Source: Dimargaris cristalligena
Taxonomy: Eukaryota; Kickxellomycota; Dimargaritomycetes; Dimargaritales; Dimargaritaceae
Direction: 5' to 3'
Assembly (NCBI GenBank): GCA_027576995.1
Contig: JANBQC010000100.1
Span: forward strand, 552 to 59,926
Length of the DNA: 59,375 bases
This document shows positions 1 through 12,131 of this stretch, piece after piece. How positions within the stretch are numbered: the first letter of the stretch is position 1; every line of letters starts with the position of its first letter. The translations under genes and the position numbers were made by a program. The notes under the pieces are model-generated. The model saw only the letters and a list, made by a program, of their open reading frames with translations. It was not told where the DNA came from and did no database searches.

Positions 1-38
1 CTAAACATCCCACCGCGTGTTCCATTTCGGACTCTAGC

Positions 39-63
39 TATATATATATATATATATATATAT
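39..63. repeat. (TA)n microsatellite
   Basis: A run of about 25 bases of alternating T and A. A similar tract lies at 58882-58903. No gene is adjacent here. Confidence 0.9.
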
Positions 64-241
64 TATCCGTTTTTTTACCATTGTTTCCATTTAGCACTAT
101 AAATCTATTGAATATCTAGCCTATCTAATATAAATAAAATACTTTGATTTCCTAATATGCAAAAACTGATAGTTCAACTTACAAATTTTTAGTTCACTAA
201 TTCCCATATATTAGAGTATTTGTAATATTGCAAAGTACATT

Positions 242-1546
242 TGTCACCTGGGTTAACTACTCTTAGTCCATCAAGAGTCCTGAGGATAGGCTTCTAATGG
301 TAGACAGGGCTTGGGCTCGGCCTAGCAGGTCCTAGTATTAGGTGGGGGGCACAGTACTAACTAATAAAGGCTATGAAATGCAGGTATAAGCAAGGGGCAT
401 GCAGGAAGTGTACTGCTGCATAGTGCAGGATTGAGGGAAGCTTATTTTTATCAATTTCTTTATCGGTTTTATCAAGACCGGATCATTACTATATATATTT
501 CTTTTAATCCAAAACGGGTGTCAACATTGAACTCGTTGTCTAAAAAAAAACCATTATCGCTGAAACCGTGAGAGGAAGTGATGTTTTCTAGACTATGAGG
601 TCATAAAGTGTTGAAGGAGAATGGTCGAGATGGGAGAAATCATCATCAACGACCGTTTGGCACCCCTAGCAATCATTCTATCATAGTCTTGCAATCGGGT
701 ATAAAAACCTGCCTATTTTGCTCCCTAATTCGGGGAGAAAATCCAGCAGAAAAAACCTATCTATATCTTTATAAAATCTAATCTATTAACTAATTAATTT
801 TACAAGGCCGTTGAAGAGCAAAGGAAAAGTAGCCACGGTCCTTAAGTTCGATTTACATATATATATAAATATTATTTCATTCTTTCTTAAAAAACAAAAC
901 AAATTACCAATTTTTATAATAGTTATTTGATTTAAGTAAACCACATGTTCCGCTTGAAGCGTCAGTTCACTGAGAGCCCAGAGGTGTCTCCTCCGCCCTC
1001 TCCATCCCATCCCCGCTCTCCACTTGAACAGTTGTTTCCGGCCTCCTCCTCACAGTCTGGTGCCCTTCAACCCAATAGGGCCACACTGAACCCTCCTGGA
1101 TCCCTGGGCCGTGTTACTACAGAAGCACACTTACTAGTCAATATAAGGGAGGTGAGCATATATAGAGTTTATTAGGATCAACTAGGGGGTAAGAATAAGT
1201 TGAAGAGTCAAACCAGTCCCAATGGGGCCCAGTTATATATACATGGGGACAGTTCTAGAGGGAGGTCCCAAGAGAAGGTTTTTTACTGAAATTAGGATAA
1301 GGAAAATAGGCCAACTGGATGGCTGTGAGGACTTGGAAGACTCTGACAGTAATTAGAAGAGTCTTTAGGCCAGTACTTGAGTAATTAGTGTGAATGTAGC
1401 ATGGAATCTGGGAGGGGAATAGTTATATAATATAGGGTAATCCTATAATACTAGGAGTGGCCATGGGAAGGTTAATATGGTACTATAAGGCCTAATGGAG
1501 GTAGACATTATTATATCTGGATTAAGTCAGATTAGATGGTCCAACA
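242..1546 (-). mobile_element. Solo LTR, family 1 copy A, interrupted
   Basis: This stretch aligns with the LTR copies at 37952-38534, 40449-41994, 41402-41982 and 45056-45640. It starts TGTCACC and ends CCAACA, so it has TG...CA ends. The element proper is 242-408 plus 1126-1546, about 588 bases, close to the 581-585 of the other copies. A 713-base insertion (409-1121) splits it. Strand is assigned from the TATA-then-AATAAA order seen when it is read on the minus strand. No matching target-site duplication is visible at the outer ends, and no internal retroelement coding region was found. Confidence 0.75.
409..1121. mobile_element. LTR-like insertion nested in copy A
   Basis: A 713-base insertion in copy A begins TGTACTGC and ends TTACTACA. 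It is flanked by a direct repeat GAAG (405-408 and 1122-1125), as expected for a target-site duplication. TG...CA ends and the lack of a coding region suggest a solo LTR of a second family. No second copy was recognised in the window, so the family assignment is inference. Confidence 0.55.
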
Positions 1547-2456
1547 ACTACTATTAGAATAGTGAATGGATATGGCCAGATTTTATTAACTGGATATATT
1601 AAGCAAATTATATAATAAGCAAATGAAGGTAGTAGTGCTAGGGATGCTAGAAAGCTAAATGAGTGGAGCACACTGGCCAAACACATTCTATATAGTTGGA
1701 TTAGATTCTATAACTTGGTCACTATCAATGCTAGTGGTAGGGAGATCATCAGTGTGTGCTAGTTACAATATTACTTGTGGATGGGACATTGTTCATTGGA
1801 ATCTAGAGTATATACATAGCAGGACTCCTGGTTATCTGGGCTTTCAACTGTATTTTCTTCAGGTATGGGTGCCACCTCCTCATTACTGTTAAGGCTAGTT
1901 CCGGCTGCGGAGGTAGAAGTAGCATTACATAGTACAGTGTTGGGGAAAGGTGAAGTATTGTGGATTTTATCATCTACAATTATTTCCGAAGCTATCTACA
2001 TTATTGCAACATAGACACTACCTAAAGGTAAAACGAAGGAATCTGACGCTATCTCTGAAACTGTGGGTGGAAAACCAAACCTCCGAAATACAATATGGGC
2101 CAAATACAGAGGATGTCGATGATGAAGGAACAGGTGGGCGCTTCTGGAGTTATCCATCCTAGTATTACAATCCAGTGTATTTGAACCCCTCAAATTTGTT
2201 CCCTAAAACGGGATTTATAACCCCGAGTATGATACAGAATGCAATCTCTAGTCAAAGCCCGAATCTGAGCACACCAATCAGCTCCGACAATAGTTACAAG
2301 TCCTGAGTAGCCTCAAGTTGTTTATACCTGTTCTGTTCTCGAATATACATTTTTAGAGTAATTGTCCGATTATAGTTCAGAGAAAGACCCAATAAAAGTG
2401 AAGTTGAAAGTAGCCATAATTTCTTGAGCACGCAATTATTGATTCAGTACTATAAG
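1547..2456. other. Intergenic, no supported gene
   Basis: AT-rich sequence with only short open frames that show no domain-like composition. Its right end is the downstream flank of the minus-strand gene ending at 2692. Confidence 0.6.
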
Positions 2457-2462
2457 TTTATT
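2457..2462 (-). terminator. Polyadenylation-type signal AATAAA
   Basis: AATAAA on the minus strand about 230 bases downstream of the stop codon at 2692-2694. Position only; no transcript evidence. Confidence 0.35.
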
Positions 2463-2691
2463 GAAATTATTATGCCTTTAATATATGGCTGCTATTTAAA
2501 CTATAGTACTTCGCTCTTCCCGGAGCTGCTAGGCCCCTCCAAAAGAGATAGACATGACCATCTTCCCCATCTTTCCGACCAGCATCCCTTACAGATCGAT
2601 GTTGTGGGCCAATTACCCCGCCCAGATGCGACCTTTCCCCACCCGGAGGGACCACGCCGAATCCCCTTGGGTCCTGGGTCCTGGTACTAGA

Positions 2692-4583
2692 TTAGTTTGT
2701 TCTATTTAAAAGTTTGCGGAGGCGAGCCGTTTTGTTAGTGATCCATGAGAAACGTCGGTTGGATGGTTTCTGGGTCAGGTCCACTCCACTCCCCATTTTC
2801 AAGTTAGCCTGAGTGAGCGTATCCGATGGTGAGGCAGGGATTGGCTGCCGTGCCTGACTTTCGCTTTTTTTACCGACCGTCGGATCCAACCCCAAGTGAG
2901 CCGATTTGGGGACGAGCGATTTGGGATGGACGAGGCGGAACACGGGGTAGGGGAGCGTCGTATCATCATCCCGCACTCTGTCCTTCGGGGGCAGTGGGGG
3001 GGCCAGGCCTAGTCGGTGGGTTTCCCAGACCCCCGGAATTAATTCCCGGTAGAAGCGGAACATCAGTTTACCATTGGCGTCGATAAACACGGGATTCCAA
3101 TACGGCAACAGAGTTTGGCACCTTTTAAACCTCGACTGGGCGGGTCCTCGCAGATGGATGTCTAGGAGGATGCGGGCCCCCGTGTACCAGCCGTATAATG
3201 CCGAGCATCTGATCATCGATTCCAAGTAGCGTGCAGGCACGCGCGGTTGGGCGAAGTCAATCAGTGCCTGGGATTGGAGTTGGGCGGCCATGGCGAGGAC
3301 TAAGTGATCAATACCTATGCGACGGGCTTGCGGCTTAGTAATATGGTCGAAGTACTGGGTTAATCCCTCGAGATTATGGGCGCTGACCAATACGATACTG
3401 ATGGACTGGGTAACGGCCTTCATAAGTTGAATAGGAAACTGGTCCTGGAGAAAGCCATCTAGGGCTATGTCCATGTCCACCTGTTGCTCCGGATCCCAGC
3501 TGGGATTCATTCGACCCTTAGCGTATATCCGAAGATAAGCGGCGATATCAAGATACGACTGGGGAAAGGCCGTGGGCAAATACCGGGCCAGGCCCTTCCG
3601 GTAACCAGGACTGTTCATGTAGTTGTACATCTGGCAAAGCCAATCGACTTTTCCTTGTTTGGCGAGGACCACGAGTGGGACGAACACCATCAACTCGCGA
3701 TCTTCGAGCGTACTAAGGGGACGGACCTGGCGCCGAATATGGGCCAGTTGGAGCTCCTTTTGAAACTCCCGGATGCGGCCCATCGTCGACAGGGATACCT
3801 TGGATTTTTCCAACCAGGCGGAGTCCGGCTCTGTCCCTATTTCTGATCGGGAGCCCGGATTAATATCCCCATTGGCTTCTACGGTGGTGGGCGCAAACTC
3901 ACCGTGCTGGTGATGTTCCGAGTTGGCATAATGCTCCCCCATGGGCGATATTCCAATATTGTGCAGGTCCCAATGAACCATGTGGTCAATGAAAAACGGA
4001 CGGATAAAATTGTCCAGCAAGGGACGGAAGGCCAGGAACTTACGGTAGGCCTCATTATCGTCAGTACCTGAGTTGATGTAGCTGTCGGGGTCTCGGACGA
4101 ATGCCGCAATAGCCTAGCAGAGGTGACATTGTAGTGTGATTGTGAATGAAATAAGCCAACCGAGAAAATTAGTAAGGGTGGGATAGAATGATAGTGGGGG
4201 GAGGTGCATTATATAAGCCCTATTCCAAATTCAAATGTGGAATAAATCCGCGGGTGGCCATCAGTCGCGCACAATAGGCCCTAGAATGGCTTATAACGGC
4301 GGGACTAAATGGCGCTAAATTGGAAAACTATTATACTTACCTGTTGATTACTGTCGTATAAACATCTCCGAGCTTCCCTACCCCATCTCTGGTCATCACT
4401 ATGCCTGTCGATATCGCTGTCGCTAATCTGAACTAGATATTCATAAGGCAAATCGCAAATGACTTTCAAAGCTACTTCGTAGGGCAGTTTGGCCACAAGG
4501 TTAAACACGTTATTGGACTGGGCCAAAGGGGCAAGTAGGGCTAGATAACCCAGGCTGACCATGACAGGAAACCGGGACAGCAT
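2692..4583 (-). CDS. Secreted F-box-like protein, two exons
   Basis: I predict 554 aa from exons 4583-4341 and 4113-2692, with a 227-base intron. The donor reads CAG/GTAAGT and the acceptor TAG/GCT, both in phase 0. The N-terminus is hydrophobic (residues about 5-20) and ends in LAQS, which looks like a signal peptide with cleavage near residue 23. Residues 27-75 resemble an F-box, including AKLPYEVALKVICDLPYEYL. The rest is helical, with a D-N-F-I-R-P motif early in exon 2 and a basic, serine-rich C-terminus. F-box proteins normally bind Skp1 in cytosolic SCF ubiquitin ligases, so a signal peptide is odd. The gene at 45952-47303 has the same architecture and intron position. An upstream ATG at 4628 is possible, but the one at 4583 places the hydrophobic segment at the N-terminus. 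Gene structure is fairly sure; function is not. Confidence 0.72.
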
Positions 4584-4686
4584 ATTTACGTTTGTATGCC
4601 AAGCGGTGTAATAAAAGTCAGAATACAATGAGTAGGAAATGGTTACATAATAAAAACAGTGGGAAAAGACTTATCGCTGGGCGGGG

Positions 4687-4696
4687 TTTATATAAG
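4687..4696 (-). promoter_or_regulatory. TATA-like box of the 4583 gene
   Basis: CTTATATAAA on the minus strand, about 105 bases upstream of the proposed ATG at 4583. Confidence 0.45.
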
Positions 4697-5696
4697 CGGG
4701 TCGGCGTTGATTAAACCCTTCGTAATAAACCTATAATTAAAATAACTATAGACGTCTCAGTGGGCATATCCGCTGGGAAAAGGAGTGGATATAAAGCAGG
4801 GACAGAGGAGGTGGGGGGAGGGGTGCTCTCCATCATTCATTGGGGGCGTACCAAAATAGCGGCTGCGCAAATGGCATTAGCGAATAAATCTTATTGAATG
4901 GAGAGCTCATTTCACACCTAATGTACTCAAGGACAGCCCAGCCGACATGCTAGGGAGGCGGCTATTGGAATTCTAGATGGACGGAAGAACAGGTGCGAGG
5001 GTAATTTTGCACGATTGTGGTACATGCCTACCCTTACAAGGAAAATAGTGCACGCGGGAGAGGTTTGGCCCCCCTGCTGTAAAGCGAAAATTACGTTTGA
5101 TGCGCTAGATTACACTGGTTATAAATAGCTTTTCCGTCTTTTTTACCTTTTACATTTCAACCAATGCCTTATACAGGTGCAATGAATTTCGCACATATGG
5201 AGCTTTTCAGTGAATAAAAGCACTATATGTGTTTCCTGTCGTTTGTGGGGGTTTAATGGGCTGGTTAATATCAGGGTCACCAGCGAATCATCTGTATCGC
5301 TATGGTCCGCTTTCGCCAATAATACCTTTCCAAGCCCTTGTGTGCCATGATGGCATGTTAATTTTTTTTACAAGCTTCAACTGTGTCTGATTATATATTA
5401 TTGAACCAGAGGCATGGATAAGGTTTCACTCAGCAGGATACCAAGAAATAATAAGTCCGTCTGTTACGAGGTCTTTAAATTACAAAATCGCCATATAGGT
5501 ATAATATAAATAGGTAGAATTAAACCCAGCCGTTGTAGATTTTAAATGGCACGTGCGTAGTTAACTAGGCTGGGATGTTCATATTTAACTGGCAATACCG
5601 ATCTCGCCAAATGTATTATTCAATATATTGCTGGACTAAACCTCTTCCATACATATTTATGTATTCTATTCATGAGGAGACACACGCAATAACACC
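4697..5696. other. Intergenic, no supported gene
   Basis: About 1 kb between the promoter of the F-box-like gene and the stop of the tRNA methylthiotransferase gene. I see no domain-bearing open frame or structured RNA. Confidence 0.6.
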
Positions 5697-7803
5697 TCAG
5701 TGAGTGTGATAGTAGTCCGCCATGGTGGTCGGAACCACAGCATAACCACGCAAGGAAGTGGATGTAGAATCGGTGGGTATGAACTTAACATAGTTCCCCA
5801 CCGCCAAATCCCACGGGACGCTGCTGGTGATGGGGGCGGCCAGGGGCTCAGTCGGGGCGGGAGCGCCCACACTTTGGATAAATACTTTATGATTTCCATC
5901 GGTGCGACCTGACCAACAGTCGTGTTTCTTACTGTATCCATCGACCAGCACCAACTGCGGTTGATGGAGCAAGGCCTGGTTACGCGTGCGGGCGTGCTGG
6001 TGGAAAATGTCGATAATTTCAGTCAAACGGCGGGCCTTGTCAGCCTCCGGTACATCATCCGTGTAACGGCGATGGGCATGGGTTTTCTCACGCATGCTGT
6101 AGGCGAACATGTAGGCCATGTCGTATTGGACTTGGTGCATCAGGTCGGCCGTGTCACGGAATTCGGCCTCAGTTTCCCCGCAAAAGCCAACAATCATGTC
6201 GGTGCTCAGGGTGACCCCGGGGATCGTTTCCCGGGCCAGTTTCACAAGGTCCAGGTAGGCTTCGCGGGTATACCCACGGCGCATCCGCTCCAGGACCGTG
6301 TTGCTGCCGGACTGCACAGGTAGGTGGAGGTTGCTGCATAGGTTGGGCCGGTCCCGGATAAGGTGCAGGAGTTCGTCGGGGAAGTCCTTGGGGTGAGGGG
6401 AGGTAAACCGAATTCGGATCTCTGGGTTGACCTGGGCCACGGCATCCATGAGATCCGCAAACCGCCGGCCACCGTATTTGGTCTTATAGATGGTTTTAAA
6501 ACCCCGGCTCATGATAGTGGGCTGACTTGGGTCGGTGGACTGAGGAGGCGGGGAAGTCTCCACACCGGAGTAACTCCGGTATTCGGATTCATCCCGGTAG
6601 GAGTTCACATTCTGCCCCAGGAGCATAATCTCCCTGATCCCCTGTTGGTTAAGTTTCTCCACTTCCTGGACAATTGAATCAATAGGTCGACTGCGTTCGT
6701 TACCGCGGGTAAAGGGGACGATACAGAAGCTGCACATGTTATTACAGCCACGCATAATCGACAGGTGTACGCTGACTTGGTTCGGGTGCAAACGAACGGG
6801 CGTAATATCGGCATAGGTTTCGTCAGCTGACAAGAGCACGTTGGCCACACCCGACATGGACTCTTCGGCCACACTGAGCAGATGGGGTAGGGACCGATAG
6901 GCATCCGGTCCGCAGACTACATCCACTAGTTTGTCAGTATCCAGCAGTTTATCCTTGAGGCGTTCGGCCATACACTAGGGGGAGACGGGTTGGGGGAATT
7001 GAACGAAATAACAATAATAAATATCAATAAATAGGCAGCCCAGTATTCTATGGGCCAGCAACATCGAGTAGCCCTAATAATAATACCGATTCTCAGTACT
7101 GGCTAAAAATCACTATGCCTAAGCTTACCCCTAAAACACCCACGAGCGGAGCAGTACGACTTTGATTACTTTCGCCCAGGGATTTGTAATGTTTTAACCG
7201 ACGCCAAATCTTTTTTTCGGCGTTTTCGCGGATCGAGCAGGTCATCAAGAAAATCACACTGGCTTCCTCCACGGTGTGCGTGCGTGCGTAACCCGCCTCA
7301 TTCAAAATGGCCATGAGTACCTCCGTATCATTGACGTTCATTTGGCAACCGTACACTTCGATAAAATACTTGCGGCCTTGACCCAATGACTGGCGAGGCT
7401 GTGCGGCCGCATGGAGAGCGGGAAACAGATAGGAGGGGACATTGGCCTTGGCAGTTGATCCATCGGGGACCGACCCGGACAGGCCCTCTAGTTGGGATGC
7501 GCGGGCGCTCTGGATAAACTCATCGAAGCTGGGACTACGGTTATTAAAGATGATCTTGGGCCGACCGCTGGGGGAATATTTAGGGGCCGGGACACCCGGT
7601 GGTGCGCTTGTTGCCGATGCGTTAGCTTCGGTGTTTAATAAGGATGATGGTGGTAGTGGTTCCGGCTCAGCCGCTGACACGCCACCGAGTTGGGGGCCGT
7701 GGGCGGAAGAGCCACTGGTGCGGTATAAGCGACTACCAACGGCAAGGTAGGGTGGGCACCGATTGGGGAGAAACCAAGCTGTGCATTGGCGAACCAGAGC
7801 CAT
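5697..7803 (-). CDS. CDK5RAP1-type tRNA methylthiotransferase
   Basis: A MiaB/CDK5RAP1-family radical-SAM enzyme. Family members convert N6-isopentenyladenosine to the 2-methylthio form at tRNA position 37, usually in mitochondria. Exons are 7803-7129 and 6974-5697, giving 650 aa with a 154-base phase-0 intron. The N-terminal domain starts near residue 145. Its three expected cluster cysteines are C153 (YGCQMN), C189 (TCSIREN) and C226 (LGCMAER). C226 is the first codon of exon 2, so the splice completes the conserved motif. The radical-SAM motif CNNMCSFC has C302, C306 and C309. A TRAM-like region closes the protein. The first 30 residues are rich in Arg, Ser and Leu without acidic residues and look like a mitochondrial presequence, followed by about 110 disordered residues. 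Family assignment is strong; localisation is inferred. Confidence 0.93.
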
Positions 7804-8996
7804 GCTAAGTTGTGGAAAGGCCGGGGACCGAGGAGTTTAAGGAATGGTGTCTTGCGTGTGGGCTATTGCCTTGAAAGATTGGGCTCGATTGGTGTCCGGT
7901 TCGAATTCAGCTCGGGTGATCGGTCAATTGAGCCGAGGAATCACAGAATAGCACGCACTAACACTTTGGAAAAGGCAGAATGGCCCGTTATGGAATAAGG
8001 TAGGGGCGTCTGAACTGGTCGGTGGGCGTTATTTTTAAAAAAAAACGTATTTAAAATCTAAATAGACAGTCGAAAGCAAGGCATACATTGCTGAAAAGTT
8101 CGAATTAGCCTTGTGTATTGTTGCAACGACTCCCCCTCGTTTATTTATGAGGACAGATATATTGGTAGCGGTACCTTTGAAATCTCTAATCTAGCCCCCA
8201 GTGCTCTCCCCAGTCACCTGATTTATTATTGTGCTTGTTTGATGCATCCACCAGTGAGAAAATTGCATGTCCAGGTGTGGATTACAAGAGTTGAAATGTC
8301 TAGCAAGCCAACCCAATAATACTAATGAGTACATCACTTATGTACAAGTGATATTTACTACCAACTTCAATTGAATTAGCTAACTGGGGTGCTGAATTGC
8401 CAGGGAGAGGTGAACAAAGAGAGGTTAAGGTATACCACCATAATAGCACATGCATTATATTAAAGTGTATTGCGGCACTTCATTTTTACGATGACCCTTA
8501 GTTACTGACCAGCCGTCTAATCATATCGTCACATAGTTTACCTTCTACAGCACTTTCCATTAGTTTCAAACATATCTTAACATTGCTCCACATCCGTTAT
8601 ACCTGTTGTATTGAACACCAAACCTACATTCCACGCCTCGGCATGTCTCCCGCAATCCACCCCTACTAACTTAGTGTTGGCCAATTTAATCTTTAGCTAG
8701 GATACCATATCCCGATAGCACTAATTCGTAGCCTACTTCCTTTCTAGAACAAGGAAATACAATTATTTACAAGATTTGTCACCCGCGGCAATTAGTATGA
8801 CCTACCCCAAATTTGCTTTATTTGATAAGGTTACTAGATACATAACTATTACCCCGCCGCCACGACTCTTAATAACCACCAGAAGTTCCATTCTAAGGAA
8901 ACAGCAGCTTTACGATCCCAACTTGCAGGTCCCTAATCACAGTCAGCCACACCCCCATTTCCAATTCAGCAGATCAAATATGTAAAGTAAAAGGTG
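7804..8996. other. Intergenic, no supported gene
   Basis: The region holds the upstream flank of the methylthiotransferase gene and the downstream flank of STT3. Short open frames show no recognisable domain. Confidence 0.6.
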
Positions 8997-9002
8997 TTTA
9001 TT
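8997..9002 (-). terminator. Polyadenylation-type signal of STT3
   Basis: AATAAA on the minus strand about 118 bases downstream of the STT3 stop codon. Confidence 0.45.
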
Positions 9003-9119
9003 AAATGTTGGCTATTCTCGCGCTGGCAGTCACACCTCGATTCGTGAGGTGGATAGAATGGTGTTATATGTATATATAATTTAGCATAGCAGCCACCGTA
9101 TTTCAGCTCCATGCCTGAA

Positions 9120-11351
9120 CTATTTTTGCTTCTTGTTGAAAGTAGCAACCTTGTGTAAATTACGGCCGAGGTTATCCGGCTCTTTGAGTTTGAAAATACG
9201 CACAATCCAGTGGGACGAAGTCATGACTTCCTCCAACATATCAAGTCGAATGGGTTTACTAGGGGCCTTTGACTGGCGCACCCGATCCATGCCCTGTCCC
9301 TGGAGGGCCTCGTTGAAGCGGTAGTAGGACAACTTATACATCAGACTGTCCTTCATCTTCTGGGACGCCTGGTCGTCCAAGCGGAACTCTCCGCCGGCCG
9401 TGTAAAAGTCCTTCTCGTTGAGTTCGTCGGGGTACACCCCAGCAGCAATCCGAACCATCCACAGAAACTTATTCAAGTCGTCGCCCGAATAGCCCACCAA
9501 ACCACCGAAGACCACCAGAACGTAGTCGACATCGAGTTTGCGGAGAATTTCGTAGGCCTTGTCTTCGTCGGAGCCCATAGCCAGGCCCACCGTGGCAATA
9601 TGGGTGTTGTTCCAGGTGTTGTTGTCAACCAGCACTGTGCGGTTGGTGAACCCGGTCAGTTGGTAACCGTAGTCCCACCAGGACATGAGTTTAGCGTCTG
9701 GCGCCGTGTTCTTGCGCAGCCAGTAGTAAGCATCGCGGAAATCATCGATAATAATCCGGGAACCATCGGGCCGGGATGAGGCCAGGACAACCGACGGGGA
9801 AGAGTAGGCCTCGGAAGTAGCCCAGGTAGAGTGGAACATGAACATGAGTACAGAGATAAATAAGCAGCCCAAAACAGCCAGTTGGATAATGGAATTGCGC
9901 GGTTTAGCAGGGGTGGCAGTCTTCTTGGCCTCCGTTTCAAGACCCGAGGTAGAAGTTAGTTGAGCGGAGTCGTCGGCGGATGCAGCTGGGGCCGGGGTGG
10001 CCGAGTCAATCGACTGGGAGGGTCGAATTACGGGGGAGCCGTAGGAGTAGAGCAGATTGGCCATGGCGATACCGGCCGCAACACAGACGATGGGGGTCAG
10101 AGTCAGCACTAGGCGCACCATCACGCCCGCAAAGTAGGAGGCAAACAGGCTGTAGATAATGACAAAGATCTGGGCTTCCTCGAACTTGGTGAAGCAGAAG
10201 TAGATACCAGCCGGGAAAAGCAGCATAAGGAGTTGCAGATCAAAGAAGAGGGAGGCCCAGGCGGTTGGCTGATGCTCGGACACCGACGCGATAATGGGGA
10301 TATTGGCCTTGGCGTAGCCGGTATCCCACAGGGAGTAGAATCGACCGGTCCAGGGGGCGATGAAACGGGTGGCACTCAGGAGAAGGAAGATACCAACCAG
10401 TAGGGCCACGCCGCCTACCAAGAGCCAGCGAAGCAGTTGCTTAAACTGCTGGTTGGGCAAATGGCTGCGAACGAAATGGGCAAAGGCAACCAGTTGCAAC
10501 ATGCCGAAGGTACCCAGGGCGGCCATGTGTTCACTGCTGCTGGTGGGCTGGAACCCCACAAAGGGAATTTGCATAGCGGCCATGGTGCCCACGGCATAGA
10601 AAGTACAGTAGGCCACGTAGAGGCGGTTGGAGAAGCGGCCCATCAGAATCAGTACAAAGGCGTGGAGGGGGATCAGATTGATAATGAACACATAGCCACC
10701 CCAGGTCGCGACCATGTAGAAGTAGGTCACCGCCGTGAAAACGGCCATCAGGGGGGATCCGGTCCGAAGCGCACGGAGCCACAGGTAGAAGCAGAGCATC
10801 AGGATGAAAATGGCGATACCCTCGTAATCGTACGAGCCCGCCACGGAACGGGAGATGTACCCGGGGGCCACGGCAATGAACACAGCGGCGAAGAGACCGG
10901 CGGTCCGGTTGCAAACTTCAGAAGTGAACAGATAAGTGGCCAAGGCGGTCAACCCTGAGAACAGGGGGGCCATCATGACACAGATGTTACGGATATCCAT
11001 GGGGTAGTTGAGGCCGTGCAGAATATTATGGATCACGGTCGCCGTGACCATCAAGCCGGGGTAAACGGTACCACCAACCACCCGGCCGAGAGGGTACCAC
11101 GACCGTTCGTCGAACCAGTTCCAGAAGGAGTACATGCCGTTCTTCACCATGTACTGGGTGGAGCGATAGTTGAACCAGGGATCGAACTCGTGGATGATGG
11201 ATTCGAAACGCACGACGGAGAAGAGGCGGGACGAAAAGCCAATAATGGCGATGAGCACTAGGATGCCGACCCGCAGAAGCGGCAGCATGTCGCGGGTAGC
11301 CGGCGTGGGCGGTGTGGCCGCCGCAACAGCAACGGACGAGGGTTTAGCCAT
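9120..11351 (-). CDS. STT3: Oligosaccharyltransferase catalytic subunit STT3
   Basis: A single-exon, 743-aa protein, close to the usual 700-800 aa of STT3. It transfers the lipid-linked glycan to Asn in N-X-S/T sequons in the ER lumen, as the catalytic subunit of the OST complex. The N-terminal half is multi-pass membrane. The first luminal loop carries the acidic catalytic motif HEFDPWFNYR (D57). A SVSEHQPTAW motif lies in a later external loop. The hallmark W558-W559-D560-Y561-G sequon-binding motif opens the soluble C-terminal domain, followed by N-glycosylation sequons in VDNNTWNNTH, as in other eukaryotic STT3 proteins. A charged low-complexity stretch (about 430-475) precedes the last membrane helix. 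The ATG at 11351 is followed directly by a short Ala/Pro-rich tail and the first helix. Confidence 0.97.
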   Translation of the reverse strand: MAKPSSVAVAAATPPTPATRDMLPLLRVGILVLIAIIGFSSRLFSVVRFESIIHEFDPWFNYRSTQYMVKNGMYSFWNWFDERSWYPLGRVVGGTVYPGLMVTATVIHNILHGLNYPMDIRNICVMMAPLFSGLTALATYLFTSEVCNRTAGLFAAVFIAVAPGYISRSVAGSYDYEGIAIFILMLCFYLWLRALRTGSPLMAVFTAVTYFYMVATWGGYVFIINLIPLHAFVLILMGRFSNRLYVAYCTFYAVGTMAAMQIPFVGFQPTSSSEHMAALGTFGMLQLVAFAHFVRSHLPNQQFKQLLRWLLVGGVALLVGIFLLLSATRFIAPWTGRFYSLWDTGYAKANIPIIASVSEHQPTAWASLFFDLQLLMLLFPAGIYFCFTKFEEAQIFVIIYSLFASYFAGVMVRLVLTLTPIVCVAAGIAMANLLYSYGSPVIRPSQSIDSATPAPAASADDSAQLTSTSGLETEAKKTATPAKPRNSIIQLAVLGCLFISVLMFMFHSTWATSEAYSSPSVVLASSRPDGSRIIIDDFRDAYYWLRKNTAPDAKLMSWWDYGYQLTGFTNRTVLVDNNTWNNTHIATVGLAMGSDEDKAYEILRKLDVDYVLVVFGGLVGYSGDDLNKFLWMVRIAAGVYPDELNEKDFYTAGGEFRLDDQASQKMKDSLMYKLSYYRFNEALQGQGMDRVRQSKAPSKPIRLDMLEEVMTSSHWIVRIFKLKEPDNLGRNLHKVATFNKKQK

Positions 11352-12131
11352 GGGATAGGGAGCAGGAAGTTGATGTAGTGTCCAAAACCCACTCGACAGA
11401 TAGATGGGACGAACAAGTAAAGAGAAAAGGAGGAGCGGAAGGGGATGGAGAAGCTTCTTGAGAATGGCAGGGTCCTGTTAGTAGTAACTACCAGTGCAGA
11501 TGACTAGGGCGGAGTCAGAAGGCCAATAGCACCATCAGTGTGGGCGAGACGACTGAATCTACTGAGTCTGAAGAGTGGGCCGTAGTTTACGTGGCAGGGG
11601 AGAAAGATGGCTTGATCCAGCCAAAATATTTAATAGAACAGGCACCAAATGATGGTTAAATTGATATGGGATATGTCCACTTTTTTTTGTACAAAGTGGG
11701 TTAACTATACTAACAGTCCAAACCCGTCTTGCTATTTTATCCACCATATATACCTGCTCCAAGACGTTCGCTCCAGATATTCCACAAACCCACTATTTCT
11801 ATTATTATACACCATTTACCTGGCCAAAATCCCATCTACTGGCCAAATAGTTGTTATGAAAAACCGCATCCACTGGTTGATCAATAGATGTTTAGTAGTG
11901 GTTTTTTTTTAATAAGAATCATTGAATAACTTAAATAAATGAAACAATACTAATATAAGGAAGGGTATCAAAACAATACTCAAAAGACACGCAGACACGC
12001 CCGGATGGGTTACAATAGTTAGCACTTGGTTTATATCGAAAAGAGTCTTCTCATATTAAAAGCACGCCCCCTCTTCCAAGGCCAAATCATCAATAGCACT
12101 CCCTCTCTCTACATGCATGGCCAGGTATAGT
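11352..12131. other. Intergenic between STT3 and CBP80
   Basis: The 780 bases hold the STT3 upstream flank and the CBP80 downstream flank. Both genes are on the minus strand. No gene or RNA was recognised. Confidence 0.65.

Noticed and set aside
10437..10958. 173-codon plus-strand frame inside STT3
   Set aside because: Antisense shadow; His/Gly-rich composition reflects reverse-complemented membrane-helix codons.
11678..11702. Recombination att-site lookalike (TTGTACAAAGTGG)
   Set aside because: The match is about 13 bases within an AT-rich tract, with CCACTTT/AAAGTGG as a small inverted repeat. No integrase or partner site; chance or a simple hairpin.
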